From contig CAJKFS010000034.1 of the NCBI GenBank assembly GCA_905199225.1, forward strand, positions 1-26,167: a DNA stretch of 26,167 bases, given 5' to 3'. Made by a program: the position numbers and the translations under genes. Below the pieces are notes generated by a model. That model made no database searches. It was not told the origin of the DNA and was given only the letters and a program-made list of their open reading frames with translations. Source of the stretch: an uncultured Collinsella sp. (GTDB lineage Bacteria; Actinomycetota; Coriobacteriia; Coriobacteriales; Coriobacteriaceae). Of this stretch, positions 15,829-23,355 are shown in pieces (the stretch's first letter is position 1; the number at the start of each line of letters is the position of its first letter).

Positions 15829-15834
15829 TAGAAT
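15829..15834 (+). promoter_or_regulatory. Candidate -10 box before the membrane J-protein gene
   Basis: TAGAAT (15829-15834) lies 11 bases after the hemW stop and 43 bases before ATG 15877. It is preceded by the same ten bases (CGCTCGGGTA, overlapping the box) that run into the lepA -10 box. The nearest -35-like hexamer, TTGGGA at 15803-15808, is 20 bases away, longer than usual. Confidence 0.4.
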
Positions 15835-15876
15835 TACTGGAATATATACGCTGCTGTGAGCAGGAGGTTGCCGCGC

Positions 15877-16980
15877 ATGGCGACGATGAACGAAAAAGAT
15901 TACTACGAGATTCTGGGTGTCTCCAAGGACGCCACCTCGCGTGATATTCAAAAGGCCTTTCAGCAAAAGGCCCGCAAGCTCCATCCGGACGTCAACAAAG
16001 AGCCGGATGCCGAGGAAAAGTTTAAAGAGGTTTCCGAGGCCTACGCCGTGCTTTCGGATGAGCAAAAACGTGCGCGCTACGACGCCATGCGCTCGGGCAA
16101 TCCCTTTGCCGGTGCTCCTACGGCTTCGCCCTATGGTGGCGGCTACGCCGGCAACACAGGCTATGGCAATCCCTTTGAGGGCGGTTTTCCCTTTGGCGGC
16201 GCTTGGGGCCAGCAGCGTCGTGGGCAGGCTGCTTACAATCCCGAGAACGGCGCCAATGTGGTCGTCGATATCAAACTCGACGCCAAGGAGGCCAAGGGCG
16301 GTGCCCGCAAGACCGTCCGCTATACGCGCTTCGATACCTGTGGTCACTGCGGTGGTTCGGGCTCTGTTTCGTCCGAGCATGCACATACCTGTCCGAGCTG
16401 CGGCGGTCGCGGTCACATCGATGTCGACCTGTCCTTTCTGTTTGGTGCCGGCACGTTCCAGTCGGTCTGCCCTGAGTGCGGTGGCTCCGGTAAGGTCGTC
16501 GCCGACCCCTGTCCCGATTGCGGCGGCAGCGGGCGGACCCGTGTGACCTCCGAGCAGACGATTGAGTTTCCCGCCGGCACGCACGATGGCGACGAGGTCC
16601 GTATTGGCGGCATGGGTCACGCCGGCACCAACGGCGCCTCTGGCGGTGATCTGGTCGGTCGCGCCCATGTTGAGGCCGAGCGCCTGGAAGGCAAGGCCCG
16701 TACCGGTTTTTACCTGATGGGCATCGTGGCGCCGTTTTTGGTGCTATCGGCCATCTCGGGCGTGTTCTCGGCCTTTGCCGTGATGTGCTTTATTCCGTTT
16801 GCCATGGGCCTGTTCATGGTGCTCTCGGACGGCGTGCTGCACCGCAGCCTGCTGTGGTGGAAGCGCGGCGCGATGCAGTTTGCCAACGGTTTTGCCAATG
16901 GCTTCATGTTCGCGCTCGTGTCGGTTTGGTTCGCGAGCTGCTCGCAACGGGCCATGCTTTCGCCGTACCAAATGCAATAA
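15877..16980 (+). CDS. Membrane-tailed DnaJ-like protein (J-domain, zinc domain, C-terminal membrane segments)
   Basis: J-proteins stimulate the ATPase of DnaK and hand it substrates. The protein has 367 residues. The J-domain (about 8-70) keeps HPD at 36-38. A Gly/Phe-rich linker follows (73-118), then the start of C-terminal domain I. A full zinc domain has four CxxCxGxG-type repeats (cysteines 155/158, 172/175, 198/201, 212/215). After about 45 further residues of domain I (FPAGTHDGDEVRIGG, GGDLVGRAHVE) the second substrate domain and dimer region are absent. Instead come hydrophobic stretches at about 278-298, 299-316 and 335-354, predicted to be two or three membrane segments. ATG 15877 follows AGGAGG. 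It is not a simple frameshift: only 81 bases separate it from dnaJ. Function is inferred: it may recruit DnaK to the membrane. Confidence 0.85.
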   Translation: MATMNEKDYYEILGVSKDATSRDIQKAFQQKARKLHPDVNKEPDAEEKFKEVSEAYAVLSDEQKRARYDAMRSGNPFAGAPTASPYGGGYAGNTGYGNPFEGGFPFGGAWGQQRRGQAAYNPENGANVVVDIKLDAKEAKGGARKTVRYTRFDTCGHCGGSGSVSSEHAHTCPSCGGRGHIDVDLSFLFGAGTFQSVCPECGGSGKVVADPCPDCGGSGRTRVTSEQTIEFPAGTHDGDEVRIGGMGHAGTNGASGGDLVGRAHVEAERLEGKARTGFYLMGIVAPFLVLSAISGVFSAFAVMCFIPFAMGLFMVLSDGVLHRSLLWWKRGAMQFANGFANGFMFALVSVWFASCSQRAMLSPYQMQ

Positions 16981-17061
16981 CATCAAACCCTCTGTTTGCG
17001 GTCGGCCCTGCTTGGGTATAGGACGCACTGTGACAATAATGAAAGTCGGAAGGATTCGGTT

Positions 17062-18210
17062 GTGTCGGAAAATAGGGATTACTACGAGGTGCTTGGCGTC
17101 GACAGGGATGCCGACGCGCGGACGATTAAGCGTGCGTTTCTAAAGAAGGCCCGTACCGTACATCCGGATGTTTCGGACGACCCCGAGGCCGAGGCCAAGT
17201 TCAAGGAGCTCAACGAGGCCTATTCCGTTCTTTCCGATGAGCAGAAGCGTGCTAACTACGACCGTTACGGCACTGCCGACGGCCCTGGTGGTTCGGGCTA
17301 CGTCGATATCAACGATATCTTTGGTGGCATGGGCATGGACGACTTGTTCTCGTCGTTCTTTGGCGGCGGTGCCGGCGGTGGCGCCCGCAGCCGTCGTGAG
17401 CGTCGTCGCGGACGTGATATGGCCATCTCGCTTTCGGTGACGCTCGAGGAGGCGGCGCTCGGCTGCAAAAAGACGATCAGCTATGACCGCCTTGCTCCTT
17501 GCGAGGACTGCAACGGCACCGGTAGGGCAGAGGGCGCACAGGAAAAGCAGTGCGGCCGCTGCCACGGCACGGGCTATGTCACGACGGTTCAGCGATCGTT
17601 TTTGGGCCAGGTTCAGTCCTCTTCGCCTTGCCCCGACTGCCATGGCGAGGGCACGGTCATCGACCATCCCTGCGAGACCTGCGACGGTCAGGGCCGCACG
17701 CCTTCGCATGAAAAGATCGACATCGATATTCCTGCCGGCGTTTCGACCGGTCGCCAGCTGCGTGTGAACGGCTTTGGCGAGGCCGGTCTTCGCGGCGAGC
17801 CTTCGGGCGACCTGATTGTCAACGTGCGCGTTGCCGACCATGAGTGCTTTAAGCGCAACGGGGACGACCTGTACCTGGTGAGCGATATCTCGATTGCGCA
17901 GGCTGCGCTCGGCTGCGAGATCGAGGTCGAGGGCATTATGCCCGACGAGGTCGTTAAGGTGACGGTTCCCGCCGGCGCCCAGTACGGCGACACCGTGAGC
18001 GTCAATAATTACGGCATGCCGCGCATTGGCGGTGGCGGTTCGCGTGGCCGCCTGATCGTGCAACTGCGCGTGGTCGTTCCCACCAATCTTTCCAATAAGC
18101 AGCGCGAGCTGCTCCGTGCTTTTGCCGATGAGATGGGCGATGACGTCGCTTCCGGTAAGAAGTCGGTGACCGACCGTATCAAGAGTGCCCTCGACGATAT
18201 CCTCGATTAA
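17062..18210 (+). CDS. dnaJ: Chaperone protein DnaJ
   Basis: DnaJ is the Hsp40 co-chaperone that binds unfolded protein and activates DnaK. The protein has 382 residues with the complete type I layout. The J-domain has HPD at 34-36. A Gly-rich region (71-108) precedes a basic stretch (SRRERRRGR). The zinc domain has four cysteine pairs (147/150, 164/167, 190/193, 204/207). Domain I and II sheets include DIPAGVSTGRQLRV and VPAGAQYGD, and a C-terminal dimer segment ends the protein. The start is GTG 17062 with GGAAGGA at 17048-17054. No CIRCE or HAIR operator is visible upstream. A TATAGG box at 17017-17022 is a weak promoter candidate. It resembles actinobacterial DnaJ2, which lies apart from dnaK. 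The mtaB start is nine bases downstream. Confidence 0.95.
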   Translation: MSENRDYYEVLGVDRDADARTIKRAFLKKARTVHPDVSDDPEAEAKFKELNEAYSVLSDEQKRANYDRYGTADGPGGSGYVDINDIFGGMGMDDLFSSFFGGGAGGGARSRRERRRGRDMAISLSVTLEEAALGCKKTISYDRLAPCEDCNGTGRAEGAQEKQCGRCHGTGYVTTVQRSFLGQVQSSSPCPDCHGEGTVIDHPCETCDGQGRTPSHEKIDIDIPAGVSTGRQLRVNGFGEAGLRGEPSGDLIVNVRVADHECFKRNGDDLYLVSDISIAQAALGCEIEVEGIMPDEVVKVTVPAGAQYGDTVSVNNYGMPRIGGGGSRGRLIVQLRVVVPTNLSNKQRELLRAFADEMGDDVASGKKSVTDRIKSALDDILD

Positions 18211-18219
18211 GGAGCCCGC

Positions 18220-19512
18220 GTGCTCGCACCCCATATTTCCGTCGTCAACCTCGGCTGCCGTGTCAACCGGGTTGAGTCTGACCGTATCACTGCCGATCTT
18301 ATGCGCTTGGGCTTTGCTATTGTGGAGCCCCAGGATGCCGATCTGATCGTCATTAACACTTGTGCCGTTACGGGCGAGGCCGAGGCCAAGACCCGTAAGG
18401 CCGTCCGTCATGCGCTGGCCCATCCAAACGAGCCCTATGTGGTCGTGACCGGATGCGTGGTCAATTTGCATCCCGAGGAGCTGTCGGAGCTTTCGGATCG
18501 CGTGATTGCCGAGCCGTCCAAGATAGATGTCGCCGAACGTGTATGCGAGGTGCTGGGTGTTGAGTCCGATAGCGTTCCCGCCTGCAGCGATGGCGAGGTG
18601 GTCGATGCGCTCGGTCGCTCTCGCCTGGGCGTGAAGATTCAGGATGGCTGCAACCATCGCTGCACCTATTGCATTGTGTGGAAGGCGCGCGGCCCCGAGC
18701 GCTCCGTGCCCGTCGAGTCCGTGCTCGAGCAAGTTCGCGAGGCCCAGGAGGCCGGCGTGCCCGAGGTGGTGCTGACCGGTGTGAACCTGGGTGCCTACGA
18801 TGGCAAGAGCGCGACCGACGAGCACGTCGAAATCGATGAGCTGCTCGTGGCCATCATGGAGCGCACGTCTATTCCGCATGTGCGCATTTCCTCGGTCGAG
18901 CCCATGGATATCTCCGAGCGCCTGCTTAAGGTTATGGCGCGCTACCCGCAGCGTATCGCCCCGTTTTTGCACCTGCCCGTGCAGTCCGGCTGCACGGCGA
19001 CCCTGCATCGCATGGGCCGTCCCTATAGCGCCGAAGCCTTTGAGGACACGGTGCGTATGATTCGCGCCAACTTGCCCCAGGCGTCCCTTTCGTGCGATGT
19101 CATCGTCGGTTTTCCTGGTGAGACGGACGAGGAGTTCGAGGAGTCGCTGGCGCTGTGCCGCCGTGTGGGTTTCTCGCGTATGCACGTGTTTCGCTACAGC
19201 AAGCGTCCCGGTACCCTTGCTGCCGACATGCCCGACCAGGTGCCGCCCGAGGTTATGGCCGAGCGCAGCCGTCGTATGCGAGACACGGCGCAGGAGCTCG
19301 CTATTGCCGACGCTCGTCGTCGCGTGGGCACGGTCGAGCGTGCCGTGCTCGAGTATGGTGACAACCTGACGCTCGGCTCGTTCCATCATGCCCGTCTTGA
19401 CGATACCTGTGGACTTACAGCCCCGTGCCTGCTCGATGTTGCTATCATCGGAGTCGATGATTCCGGCTTGGTCCATGCGCGCAGGGAGGTTCATGGAAGC
19501 CTCGAAGATTAG
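18220..19512 (+). CDS. mtaB: tRNA methylthiotransferase (MtaB type)
   Basis: MtaB adds a methylthio group to N6-threonylcarbamoyladenosine at tRNA position 37. The protein has 430 residues. The N-terminal auxiliary-cluster domain has cysteines C13 (LGCRVNRVES), C48 (NTCAVTGEAE) and C79 (TGCVV). The radical SAM cluster is C144, C148 and C151 in CNHRCTYC. Later blocks VVLTGVNLGAY, RISSVEP, PVQSG and DVIVGFPGET are typical. TGEAEAKTRK favours MtaB over MiaB or RimO. GTG 18220 has AAGGAG five bases upstream. The end overlaps phoH by 20 bases. In Firmicutes mtaB also follows dnaJ, usually with prmA and rsmE between, which are absent here. Confidence 0.92.
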   Translation: MLAPHISVVNLGCRVNRVESDRITADLMRLGFAIVEPQDADLIVINTCAVTGEAEAKTRKAVRHALAHPNEPYVVVTGCVVNLHPEELSELSDRVIAEPSKIDVAERVCEVLGVESDSVPACSDGEVVDALGRSRLGVKIQDGCNHRCTYCIVWKARGPERSVPVESVLEQVREAQEAGVPEVVLTGVNLGAYDGKSATDEHVEIDELLVAIMERTSIPHVRISSVEPMDISERLLKVMARYPQRIAPFLHLPVQSGCTATLHRMGRPYSAEAFEDTVRMIRANLPQASLSCDVIVGFPGETDEEFEESLALCRRVGFSRMHVFRYSKRPGTLAADMPDQVPPEVMAERSRRMRDTAQELAIADARRRVGTVERAVLEYGDNLTLGSFHHARLDDTCGLTAPCLLDVAIIGVDDSGLVHARREVHGSLED

Positions 19513-20479
19513 ACTTACCGTTCCCGAGGGAATTGATCCCTCGTGCGTTTTGGGCGCCGGCGACGGCGTCCTTCGTGCGCTCGAGAGCTTGGTTCGCGCC
19601 CATGTGGTCGCCCGTGGCGATAGCATCGCCGTGAGCGGTGACCCGGATGAGGTCGAACTCGTGGCGCGTTTTTTCGAACATGCTTTTCGCGAGGCGGCCG
19701 CCGGGCGCACGCTGTCTGCCGACGATGTCTCTCGCTGCCTGGCCGTCTTGCGCGACGGTGAGCACGAGGCTACGTCGCTTCGCGATGACGTGCTGCTTTC
19801 GTATCGCGGCCGCGTCATTCGTCTCAAGACGCTCGGGCAAAAGCGCTACGTGGATGCCATTCGCTCGCATACCATCACCTTTGGCTTGGGTCCAGCCGGT
19901 ACCGGTAAGACCTATCTGGCCATGGCGCTCGCCGTTGCCGCGCTCAAGCGTCACGAGGTGGGCCGTTTGATCTTGACGCGTCCGGTTGTCGAGGCGGGGG
20001 AGAATCTGGGCTTTTTGCCCGGTACCCTTGAGGAAAAGATCGACCCCTACATGCGTCCGCTCTACGACGCCCTTTTTGACATGATGGATCGCGAGCGCAC
20101 CGATGAGCTTATGGAGCGTGGCGTGATCGAGATCGCCCCGCTTGCCTACATGCGCGGCCGCACGCTGAGTGATGCCTTCGTGGTGCTCGACGAGGCGCAA
20201 AATACCACGCCCGAGCAGATGAAGATGTTCCTGACACGCCTTGGGTTCAACTCCAAGTTCGTGATTACCGGCGACCTGAGCCAGCGCGACCTGGTGGGTC
20301 GTCGTGGCGGTCTTGCTGACGTTGAGCAGATTTTGGGTCGTGTCGACGATGTCGCATTTTCTCACCTCGAGCGTGCCGACGTGGTGCGCCATGCCCTGGT
20401 GGGTCGTATCGTCGAGGCATATGAAGCTTATGATGACGTGCGCGAGCAGCGCCCGCGCGACCGAAAGGAGTCCCGTTGA
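19493..20479 (+). CDS. phoH: PhoH-like ATPase
   Basis: PhoH-family proteins are cytosolic ATPases linked by neighbourhood to YbeY and RNA metabolism; the precise role is not settled. The protein has 328 residues. A short N-terminal KH-like part precedes the helicase-like core. Walker A is GPAGTGKT (133-140). TRPVVEAGENLGFLPG follows, and Walker B is VVLDEAQN (230-237 approximately), with TGDLSQRDL after it. ATG 19493 is set by GGGAGG at 19484-19489 and lies within the end of mtaB. The stop overlaps the TTG start of ybeY by three bases. The phoH-ybeY pair is strongly conserved. Confidence 0.94.
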   Translation: MEASKIRLTVPEGIDPSCVLGAGDGVLRALESLVRAHVVARGDSIAVSGDPDEVELVARFFEHAFREAAAGRTLSADDVSRCLAVLRDGEHEATSLRDDVLLSYRGRVIRLKTLGQKRYVDAIRSHTITFGLGPAGTGKTYLAMALAVAALKRHEVGRLILTRPVVEAGENLGFLPGTLEEKIDPYMRPLYDALFDMMDRERTDELMERGVIEIAPLAYMRGRTLSDAFVVLDEAQNTTPEQMKMFLTRLGFNSKFVITGDLSQRDLVGRRGGLADVEQILGRVDDVAFSHLERADVVRHALVGRIVEAYEAYDDVREQRPRDRKESR

Positions 20480-20985
20480 GTGTATTGATCAGCAACGATG
20501 CCGAGCTCGATACGCTGCTCGACGCGCAGGAGGTGGAGCACATCTGCGAGGTTGTGCTTGCCGCCGAGGGCGTTGAACGTGGAGTCGAGATTTCCCTTTC
20601 GTATGTCGACGAGGACGAGATGCACGAGCTCAACCACGAGTGGCGCGGTATCGACCGCACCACCGATGTGCTCTCGTTTGAGTGCGATTCGGCCTTTGAC
20701 GATGACATTCCCGCCGATGAGACGCTCGAGCTCGGCGATATTATCTTGGCCCCGCAGGTTATTGCCCGTCAGGCCCCCGGTTTTGGCAATAGCCCCGCTG
20801 ACGAGTGCCGTCTGATGCTCGTACACGGAATGCTGCACCTGCTGGGCTATGACCACATCGAGGACGACGAGGCCGAGGTCATGGAGGCCCGCGAGGACGC
20901 CATCCTGCGCGATCTGGCGCTCGAGCGCGGCGAGGACCCTAAGCTAGTCCACGTCGGCCCCATCACCAACCACGCCCACGACTAG
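20476..20985 (+). CDS. ybeY: Endoribonuclease YbeY (rRNA maturation factor)
   Basis: YbeY is a zinc-dependent single-strand endoribonuclease needed for 16S rRNA 3' processing and ribosome quality control. The protein has 169 residues. The metal-binding motif HGMLHLLGYDH is complete (H117, H121, H127). RTTDVLSF (61-68) and LGDIILAP (86-93) are family blocks. The start is TTG 20476, supported by AAAGGAG at 20464-20470; it overlaps the phoH stop. The alternative TTG 20485 is too far from the ribosome site. Its place between phoH and dgkA matches the Firmicutes order phoH-ybeY-dgkA-era-recO. Confidence 0.95.
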   Translation: MSVLISNDAELDTLLDAQEVEHICEVVLAAEGVERGVEISLSYVDEDEMHELNHEWRGIDRTTDVLSFECDSAFDDDIPADETLELGDIILAPQVIARQAPGFGNSPADECRLMLVHGMLHLLGYDHIEDDEAEVMEAREDAILRDLALERGEDPKLVHVGPITNHAHD

Positions 20986-20994
20986 GAGCCGTCT

Positions 20995-21372
20995 ATGATT
21001 CCCGGATCGAACAAGGACCATCCGTCCTTCTTAAAGTCGTTTTCCTACGCCATGGAGGGCTTCGTCACCGCCGTCAAGACCGAGCGCAACATTAAGGTCA
21101 TGCTCGTTGCGGGCGTGTGCACCGTCATTGCCGGCTGCGTCGTGGGGCTCGACATTGCCGAGTGGGCCACGATTATCATCTGTTGCGGCCTGGTGATTCA
21201 CGGCGAGCTGTGCAACACCGCTATGGAGGCCATCGTCGACCTGGCGACCCAGGAGCTCCATCCGCTGGCCAAGCGTGCGAAGGACATCGCCGCCGCTTCC
21301 GTATACATACTTTCCATCACCGCCGCGATTGTGGGCGTGCTGGTATTTGCCCACGCGCTCGGCTTTATTTAG
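20995..21372 (+). CDS. dgkA: Undecaprenol/diacylglycerol kinase family membrane protein
   Basis: This small integral membrane kinase phosphorylates undecaprenol (Gram-positive members) or diacylglycerol with ATP, recycling the lipid carrier of wall synthesis. The protein has 125 residues. The ERN motif (30-32) precedes the first membrane helix. ELCNTAMEAIVDL (71-83) and HPLAKRAKDIAA (89-100) are the active-site blocks, with E71, N74 and E78 in the expected places. There are three hydrophobic helices (about 33-51, 54-70, 100-121). ATG 20995 has AGGAG six bases upstream, formed partly by the ybeY stop. Substrate preference for undecaprenol is inferred from Gram-positive relatives. Confidence 0.93.
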   Translation: MIPGSNKDHPSFLKSFSYAMEGFVTAVKTERNIKVMLVAGVCTVIAGCVVGLDIAEWATIIICCGLVIHGELCNTAMEAIVDLATQELHPLAKRAKDIAAASVYILSITAAIVGVLVFAHALGFI

Positions 21373-21384
21373 AAGGGGATTCCC

Positions 21385-22452
21385 ATGTCCGACAATATGC
21401 AGCCTACCGATGAAGTTTTGGATGACGAGGTCCTTGACGCGGTGGATACCGAGGAGCTCGAGGATGTCGAGGAGTTCGACCCGTTTGAGGGCATGAGCGA
21501 CGAGGAACTCGACTCCCTGTGCGACGAGGACGACGGTCCTATGGGCTTTGGTGACGTGGAACCCGGTTTCCGCAGCGGCTTCGTGGCCCTGGTCGGTCGT
21601 CCCAACGCCGGCAAGTCCACGCTGCTTAATGCCTGCTATGGCAAAAAGGTCGCCATCACCTCGCCGGTGGCACAGACGACCCGCCGCCGCATGCGCGCCG
21701 TCGTCAACCGTCCCGGCTACCAGCTGGTCTTTGTCGATACCCCGGGTATTCATAAGCCCAAGGACGGCCTGGGGTCCGAGCTCAACAAGAGCGCACTGTT
21801 CGAGTTGAACGATGTCGACGTCGTCGCGTTTTTGATTGATGCCACCAAGCCGATCGGCAGGGGAGACGCCTGGGTTGCCGAGCGCGTCAGATGCGCTCGT
21901 TGCAAGAAGGTCCTGGTGCTCACCAAGGCCGATGAGGCCGACCCCGCACAGGTCATGGAGCAGCTTAAGGCTGCCCACGAGCTTATGGAATATGACGACG
22001 AGATTGTGACGTCGTCGGTCAAGAACTTCAACGTCGATGCCTTTATCGAGACCGTTGCGCACTTTTTGCCCGAGGGTCCGCGTTGGTTCCCCGAGGACAT
22101 GGGTACCGACGCTTCCGATGAGACGCTCGTTGCCGAGTTTGTGCGCGAGAAGGTCTTGCGCCGCACCCGTGATGAGATCCCGCACTCCGTTGGCGTGATC
22201 TGTGATGCGCTCGAGCAGACCAAGAAGGTGCTGCGCGTGCACGCCACCATTTACGTCGAGCGCGAGGGCCAAAAGGGCATCATCATCGGCAAGGGCGGCG
22301 AGATGATCAAGCATATCGGTATCGACGCCCGTCGCGATCTTGAGCGCATCTTTGGCACGCAGGTCTTTTTGGAGCTGGACGTGAAGGTCAAGGCCGGCTG
22401 GCGTGACGACGAGGCCCAGATTCGCCGCTTTGGCTACAACGCCGAGGACTAA
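21385..22452 (+). CDS. era: GTPase Era with acidic N-terminal extension
   Basis: Era is a GTPase that binds the 3' end of 16S rRNA and promotes 30S assembly. The protein has 355 residues against about 300 in most bacteria. The GTPase domain has GRPNAGKST (71-79), a TTRRRMRAV switch, DTPGI (118-122) and TKAD (180-183, where NKxD is the general form). The KH RNA-binding domain has IIIGKGGEMIKHIG near 299-312. The extra length is N-terminal: of the first 50 residues 24 are Asp or Glu and none is Lys or Arg. The start is supported by AAGGGGA at 21373-21379, so the extension is probably real. The gene lies between dgkA and recO. Confidence 0.94.
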   Translation: MSDNMQPTDEVLDDEVLDAVDTEELEDVEEFDPFEGMSDEELDSLCDEDDGPMGFGDVEPGFRSGFVALVGRPNAGKSTLLNACYGKKVAITSPVAQTTRRRMRAVVNRPGYQLVFVDTPGIHKPKDGLGSELNKSALFELNDVDVVAFLIDATKPIGRGDAWVAERVRCARCKKVLVLTKADEADPAQVMEQLKAAHELMEYDDEIVTSSVKNFNVDAFIETVAHFLPEGPRWFPEDMGTDASDETLVAEFVREKVLRRTRDEIPHSVGVICDALEQTKKVLRVHATIYVEREGQKGIIIGKGGEMIKHIGIDARRDLERIFGTQVFLELDVKVKAGWRDDEAQIRRFGYNAED

Positions 22453-22467
22453 GGACGCGCGGCGCGC

Positions 22468-23217
22468 ATGGCAGGCTCCCGGACATATCGCACGAAAGTG
22501 CTCGTGCTCGATAAGACGAAGCTCAAAGAGACCGACCTGATCTTGACGATGCTTGACGAGCGGGGGCGGCAGGTTCGCGCCGTGGCAAAGGGCGCCCGCA
22601 AACCCGGCGGACGCCTGGCTGCGCGCTGCGAGCTGTTCTGTACGGTCGATATGCTGCTTGCACATGGACGGTCACTCGACGTGGTTTCCCAGGCCGAGCT
22701 TATGGAGGCGCCGCTCGGCGCTGCGCCCGATTACGAGACGACCTGCGCCGCAAGCGCGATCGCCGAGGTCGCGCGCGTGTGCTCGTTCGAGGACGCCGAG
22801 GACCCGTTTACCTTTGCCATAACGCAGCGAGCTCTTGCCCTGGTGGGCAGCGGGCTCGACACGGCGCATATGGATCTACTTGTGGCGGCATATGTCTTTA
22901 AGCTGCTGTCGCACGTTGGCTATCGACCCGATTTTTCGGCCTGCGTGCTGTGCGGAGACCCCATGCTGTCGTATTTTTCGCCCCAGGCGGGCGGCCTCAT
23001 GTGCGGGTCGTGCGCGTCGAGCGTTCCAGGTGCCGAACTGGTGTCGACCGGTGAGGCCGCATGGCTGCGCGCCCTCATATCCATGACCTTCGATGCGCTT
23101 ATGGCCGAGCGAATCGACCCGCATACGGCGGCATTCTTGCTTGGGCTTTCGCATGTTTGGGCTGCGACGCACACCGATCAGCGCCTCCGTGCGATGGAAT
23201 TCATGTTGGGTCGGTGA
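22468..23217 (+). CDS. recO: DNA repair protein RecO
   Basis: RecO loads RecA on SSB-coated single-stranded DNA in the RecFOR pathway. The protein has 249 residues. The N-terminal OB fold begins YRTKVLVLDKTKLKETD, and a VAKGARK segment follows. A helical C-terminal part contains an intact four-cysteine zinc site (C159, C162, C179, C182). ATG 22468 lies 12 bases after an AAGGA sequence that overlaps the era stop. It is the last gene of the dnaJ-to-recO run. No clear terminator lies between it and rpsO. Confidence 0.93.
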   Translation: MAGSRTYRTKVLVLDKTKLKETDLILTMLDERGRQVRAVAKGARKPGGRLAARCELFCTVDMLLAHGRSLDVVSQAELMEAPLGAAPDYETTCAASAIAEVARVCSFEDAEDPFTFAITQRALALVGSGLDTAHMDLLVAAYVFKLLSHVGYRPDFSACVLCGDPMLSYFSPQAGGLMCGSCASSVPGAELVSTGEAAWLRALISMTFDALMAERIDPHTAAFLLGLSHVWAATHTDQRLRAMEFMLGR

Positions 23218-23241
23218 TGATGCGCAGGCGCGGGCTGCTTG

Positions 23242-23250
23242 TGGTAACAT
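23242..23250 (+). promoter_or_regulatory. Candidate extended -10 promoter of rpsO
   Basis: TGGTAACAT (23242-23250) fits an extended -10 element and lies 25 bases after the recO stop. Initiation near 23257 would give a leader of about 100 bases. No good -35 box is seen. Confidence 0.35.
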
Positions 23251-23309
23251 ACCGACCTGTTGGTACCTCGACCTTGGTTGCTCGCTCCACCGGCGGCTTC
23301 CCAGTCCGA

Positions 23310-23334
23310 GGCGAATCGAGTCGCCCGATGGCGA
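23310..23334 (+). promoter_or_regulatory. rpsO leader with two mutually exclusive hairpins
   Basis: GGCGA at 23310-23314, TCGCC at 23321-23325 and GGCGA at 23330-23334 are arranged so that the middle block can pair with either flank. The loops are six and four bases. The element ends seven bases before the AGAAAGG ribosome site of rpsO. S15 represses its own translation by binding leader structure in several bacteria, by different RNA folds, so a role in feedback control is plausible but inferred. Confidence 0.45.
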
Positions 23335-23355
23335 CGCAAAAAGAAAGGTGAAACA

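Noticed and set aside
16785..17021. The possibility that the membrane tail of the J-protein comes from a frameshift hiding DnaJ domain II
   Set aside because: The alternate frame does not resemble DnaJ, and too little sequence is left before dnaJ to encode the missing domains.
17140..19827. A very long open frame on the minus strand (about 895 codons) across dnaJ, mtaB and the start of phoH
   Set aside because: It lies opposite three well-supported genes, shows no family motif, and is the expected by-product of GC-rich codon bias. Similar minus-strand frames opposite pyrC, gmk-thiI, lepA and era were rejected for the same reason.
23310..23329. An H-type pseudoknot in the rpsO leader, since the loop ATCG could pair with CGAT just after the stem
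   Set aside because: There would be no linker bases to cross the first stem, which is sterically implausible. Only the alternative hairpins are reported.
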